A stretch of 64,000 nt of DNA, taken from contig JAHBXC010000002.1 in the NCBI GenBank assembly GCA_019636675.1, positions 372,001 through 436,000 on the forward strand, written 5' to 3'. The notes beneath the pieces were generated by a model, which was not told the origin of the DNA, searched no databases, and saw nothing but the letters and a program-made list of their open reading frames with translations. How positions within the stretch are numbered: the first letter of the stretch is position 1; the number at the start of each line of letters is the position of its first letter. Both the position numbers and the translations under genes were made by a program. Below, piece after piece: positions 62,433 through 64,000 of the stretch. Source of the DNA: Phycisphaeraceae bacterium. GTDB lineage: Bacteria > Planctomycetota > Phycisphaerae > Phycisphaerales > UBA1924.

Positions 62433-63703
62433 TGCTCGACCGACGCTCATTTCTCGCGGGCAGTCTCGCCGCCGGGGCGGGTGTGATGCTCGTACGGCGC
62501 GCCAGCGCCGATGAAACCCCGCCGATCGCGCGGCCCAAGCCTGGCGCCGCGCCGCTGTCGAACCCGGACTACACCCCGGTGGTTACGCCCAACGGCACGA
62601 CGATGCCCTATCGACTGCGCGAGGGGGCGAAGGAGTTTCACATCGTTGCGGAGCCGGTCGAGCGCGAGTTCGCCGACGGCATGACGGTGAAGTGCTGGGG
62701 ATACAACGGGCAGACGCCTGGCCCGACGATCGAGGTGGTGCAGGGCGATCGCGTGCGCCTCTTTGTGACCAACCGGCTCAGGGAGCACACCAGCATCCAC
62801 TGGCACGGGCTGTTCATCCCCTGCGGGATGGACGGCGTGACCGGGCTCACCCAGCCGGGCATCCAGCCCGGCGAGACCTGGGTGTACGAGTTCACCATCC
62901 CCGAGCAGCACGGGACATTCATGTATCACCCCCACGCCGACGAGATGACCCAGATGGCGTTCGGCATGATGGGCTTCTTCATCGTCCACCCGCGCGAGCC
63001 CCGGCGCGACCCCATCGACCGCGACTTCGCGATCATGCTCCACAACTGGGCCGTCCATCCGGGGACATACCGGCCCGATCCGGCGGTGATGGTCGACTTC
63101 AACATGTGGACCTTCAACAGCAGGGTGTTCCCGGGCACGGAGCACCTCGTCGCACGGTTAGGTGACCGCGTGCGCGTCCGGCTGGGCAACCTCAGTATGT
63201 GGAACCACCCGATCCATGTCCATGGGCACGCGTGGAAGGTCGTTGCCACCGACGGCGGACAGATTCCTGAGGCCGGGCAATGGCCCGAGACGACCGTGCT
63301 CGTGCCCGTCGGGACCACGCGCGATGTGGAGTTCATCGCCGACAACCCGGGCGACTGGGCGCTCCATTGTCATATGGCTCATCACACCATGAACGCGATG
63401 GCCCACGACATCGCCAACACCGCCGGCGTCGATCAATCGGGTCTCGAAGCGAAGATCCGCTCGATGCTCCCGGGCTACATGGCGATGGGCGAGCACGGCA
63501 TGGCGGAGATGCAAGACATGGCCGAGCACATGCCCGGCCCGCGCAACACGCTCCCGATGATGTCGGGCAAGGGACAGTTCGGGAATATCGAGATGGGGGG
63601 GATGTTTACGGTGCTCAAGGTCCGGGAGGCCCTGTCGTCGTACGAAGATCCCGGCTGGTACCGGTTCCCGGAGGGATCGGTCGCGCGAAAGACTGAACCG
63701 TGA
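62432..63703 (+). CDS. Tat-exported multicopper oxidase
   Basis: 423 residues. The Tat signal is DRRSFLAGS with a hydrophobic core. Copper sites: HWHG (123-126), HPH (166-168), HPIHVHG (259-265) and HCHMAHH (312-318), giving the type 1, 2 and 3 centres of a two- or three-domain oxidase. The Met-rich segment after about 345 (YMAMGEHGMAEMQDMAEHM) resembles the Cu(I)-binding methionine loops of CueO and CopA. Likely oxidises Cu(I) in the periplasm and protects the cell. TGATG overlap with the TolC-like gene. Confidence 0.92.
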   Translation: MLDRRSFLAGSLAAGAGVMLVRRASADETPPIARPKPGAAPLSNPDYTPVVTPNGTTMPYRLREGAKEFHIVAEPVEREFADGMTVKCWGYNGQTPGPTIEVVQGDRVRLFVTNRLREHTSIHWHGLFIPCGMDGVTGLTQPGIQPGETWVYEFTIPEQHGTFMYHPHADEMTQMAFGMMGFFIVHPREPRRDPIDRDFAIMLHNWAVHPGTYRPDPAVMVDFNMWTFNSRVFPGTEHLVARLGDRVRVRLGNLSMWNHPIHVHGHAWKVVATDGGQIPEAGQWPETTVLVPVGTTRDVEFIADNPGDWALHCHMAHHTMNAMAHDIANTAGVDQSGLEAKIRSMLPGYMAMGEHGMAEMQDMAEHMPGPRNTLPMMSGKGQFGNIEMGGMFTVLKVREALSSYEDPGWYRFPEGSVARKTEP

Positions 63704-63731
63704 CGACATGATCGCGCGGAAAGGACAGACC

Positions 63732-64000
63732 ATGAGTACAGCGGAATAGAAGAAGAACAGCCGGAGTCTGGCCGGTTCGGTCGCCATTGGCACAGGTGTG
63801 ATGATCAGCGCTGGGATCTTCGCGCTCACCGGACAGGTCGCCGAGCTGACCGGCGGGCTGTTCCCGCTGGCGTTCCTCGCCGCCGCCGTGGTCGTCGCGT
63901 TCAGCGCGTACTCCTGCGTCAAGGTATCCAACACCTACCCCTGCGCGGGCGGCCTCGCGATGATCCTCCAGCAAGCGTACGGGCCCGGCGTCGTCACGGC
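63732..64000 (+). pseudogene. APC-family amino-acid permease, N-terminal part, interrupted by an early TAG
   Basis: Continues past the right edge. From the ATG at 63732 the frame reads M-S-T-A-E, then TAG at 63747-63749, then KKNSRSLAGSVAIGTGVMI to the end of the window without another stop. The following sequence (SAGIFALTGQVAELTGG, SNTYPCAGGLAMILQQ) is the first two spans of an amino-acid/polyamine permease. CAG to TAG is the simplest change. No other good start lies before the first span. Either a nonsense mutation, a sequencing error, or an unusual start further down. Confidence 0.6.

Overview
The window reads as chromosomal DNA of a high-GC Planctomycetota bacterium, most likely of the class Phycisphaerae. 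The pointers are exported proteins ending in paired dockerin-like calcium motifs (GDxTGDGxVxFADLN type), a PEP-CTERM-like C-terminus (PTPGAAAILGLGG plus Arg tail), an ECF sigma factor overlapping a TPR serine/threonine kinase, a fused AroD-AroE enzyme, CxxC zinc-ribbon membrane proteins, and Gram-negative envelope functions (PagL-like deacylase, TolC). This assignment is inference from gene content; there is no rRNA in the window.

Layout: 0-9 kb carries a partial HPF-like gene, a giant exported beta-propeller/dockerin protein, rpmE, prfA, and three exported proteins, most with strong Shine-Dalgarno sequences and clear terminators. 8.7-26 kb is mostly housekeeping and envelope: AroDE, a hotdog dehydratase/ACP/dehydratase triad, PurM, an exported tetratricopeptide-like protein with a Gln tract, OppA-OppB without OppC/D/F, SlyX, PagL-like, GalE, DUF368 and HDOD proteins. 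26.1-32.6 kb is a tightly overlapping minus-strand operon (maf-neuA-neuB-neuC) for a nonulosonic (sialic-acid-like) sugar and its transfer, probably to flagellin; the Maf protein carries a large extra C-terminal half. 32.7-52 kb is mixed metabolism and signalling: GNAT, HAD, PGRP amidase, SDR, TIGR01777 epimerase, FKBP, fatty-acid desaturase, the sigma/kinase pair, an ABC-F ATPase, a C39-peptidase-like dockerin protein, an esterase/dioxygenase pair.

52.3-64 kb looks accessory. It holds a lone 1,546-residue STAND-type NTPase with a nuclease-like N-terminus and HEAT-like C-terminus (candidate anti-phage protein), then a 21-bp remnant of the 3' end of a tRNA-Ala or tmRNA gene (a likely integration scar), two unknown genes, and a copper/heavy-metal set: Cys-rich exported protein, four-TRASH-domain protein, HMBD lipoprotein, TolC-like protein and Tat-exported multicopper oxidase. 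It ends in an amino-acid permease gene interrupted by an early in-frame TAG.

A recurring signal across the core genome part is a TANNNT hexamer 6-8 nt before the start codon in seven genes that lack a Shine-Dalgarno sequence, which suggests leaderless mRNAs and was used here to choose several starts. Exported proteins instead have good Shine-Dalgarno sequences.
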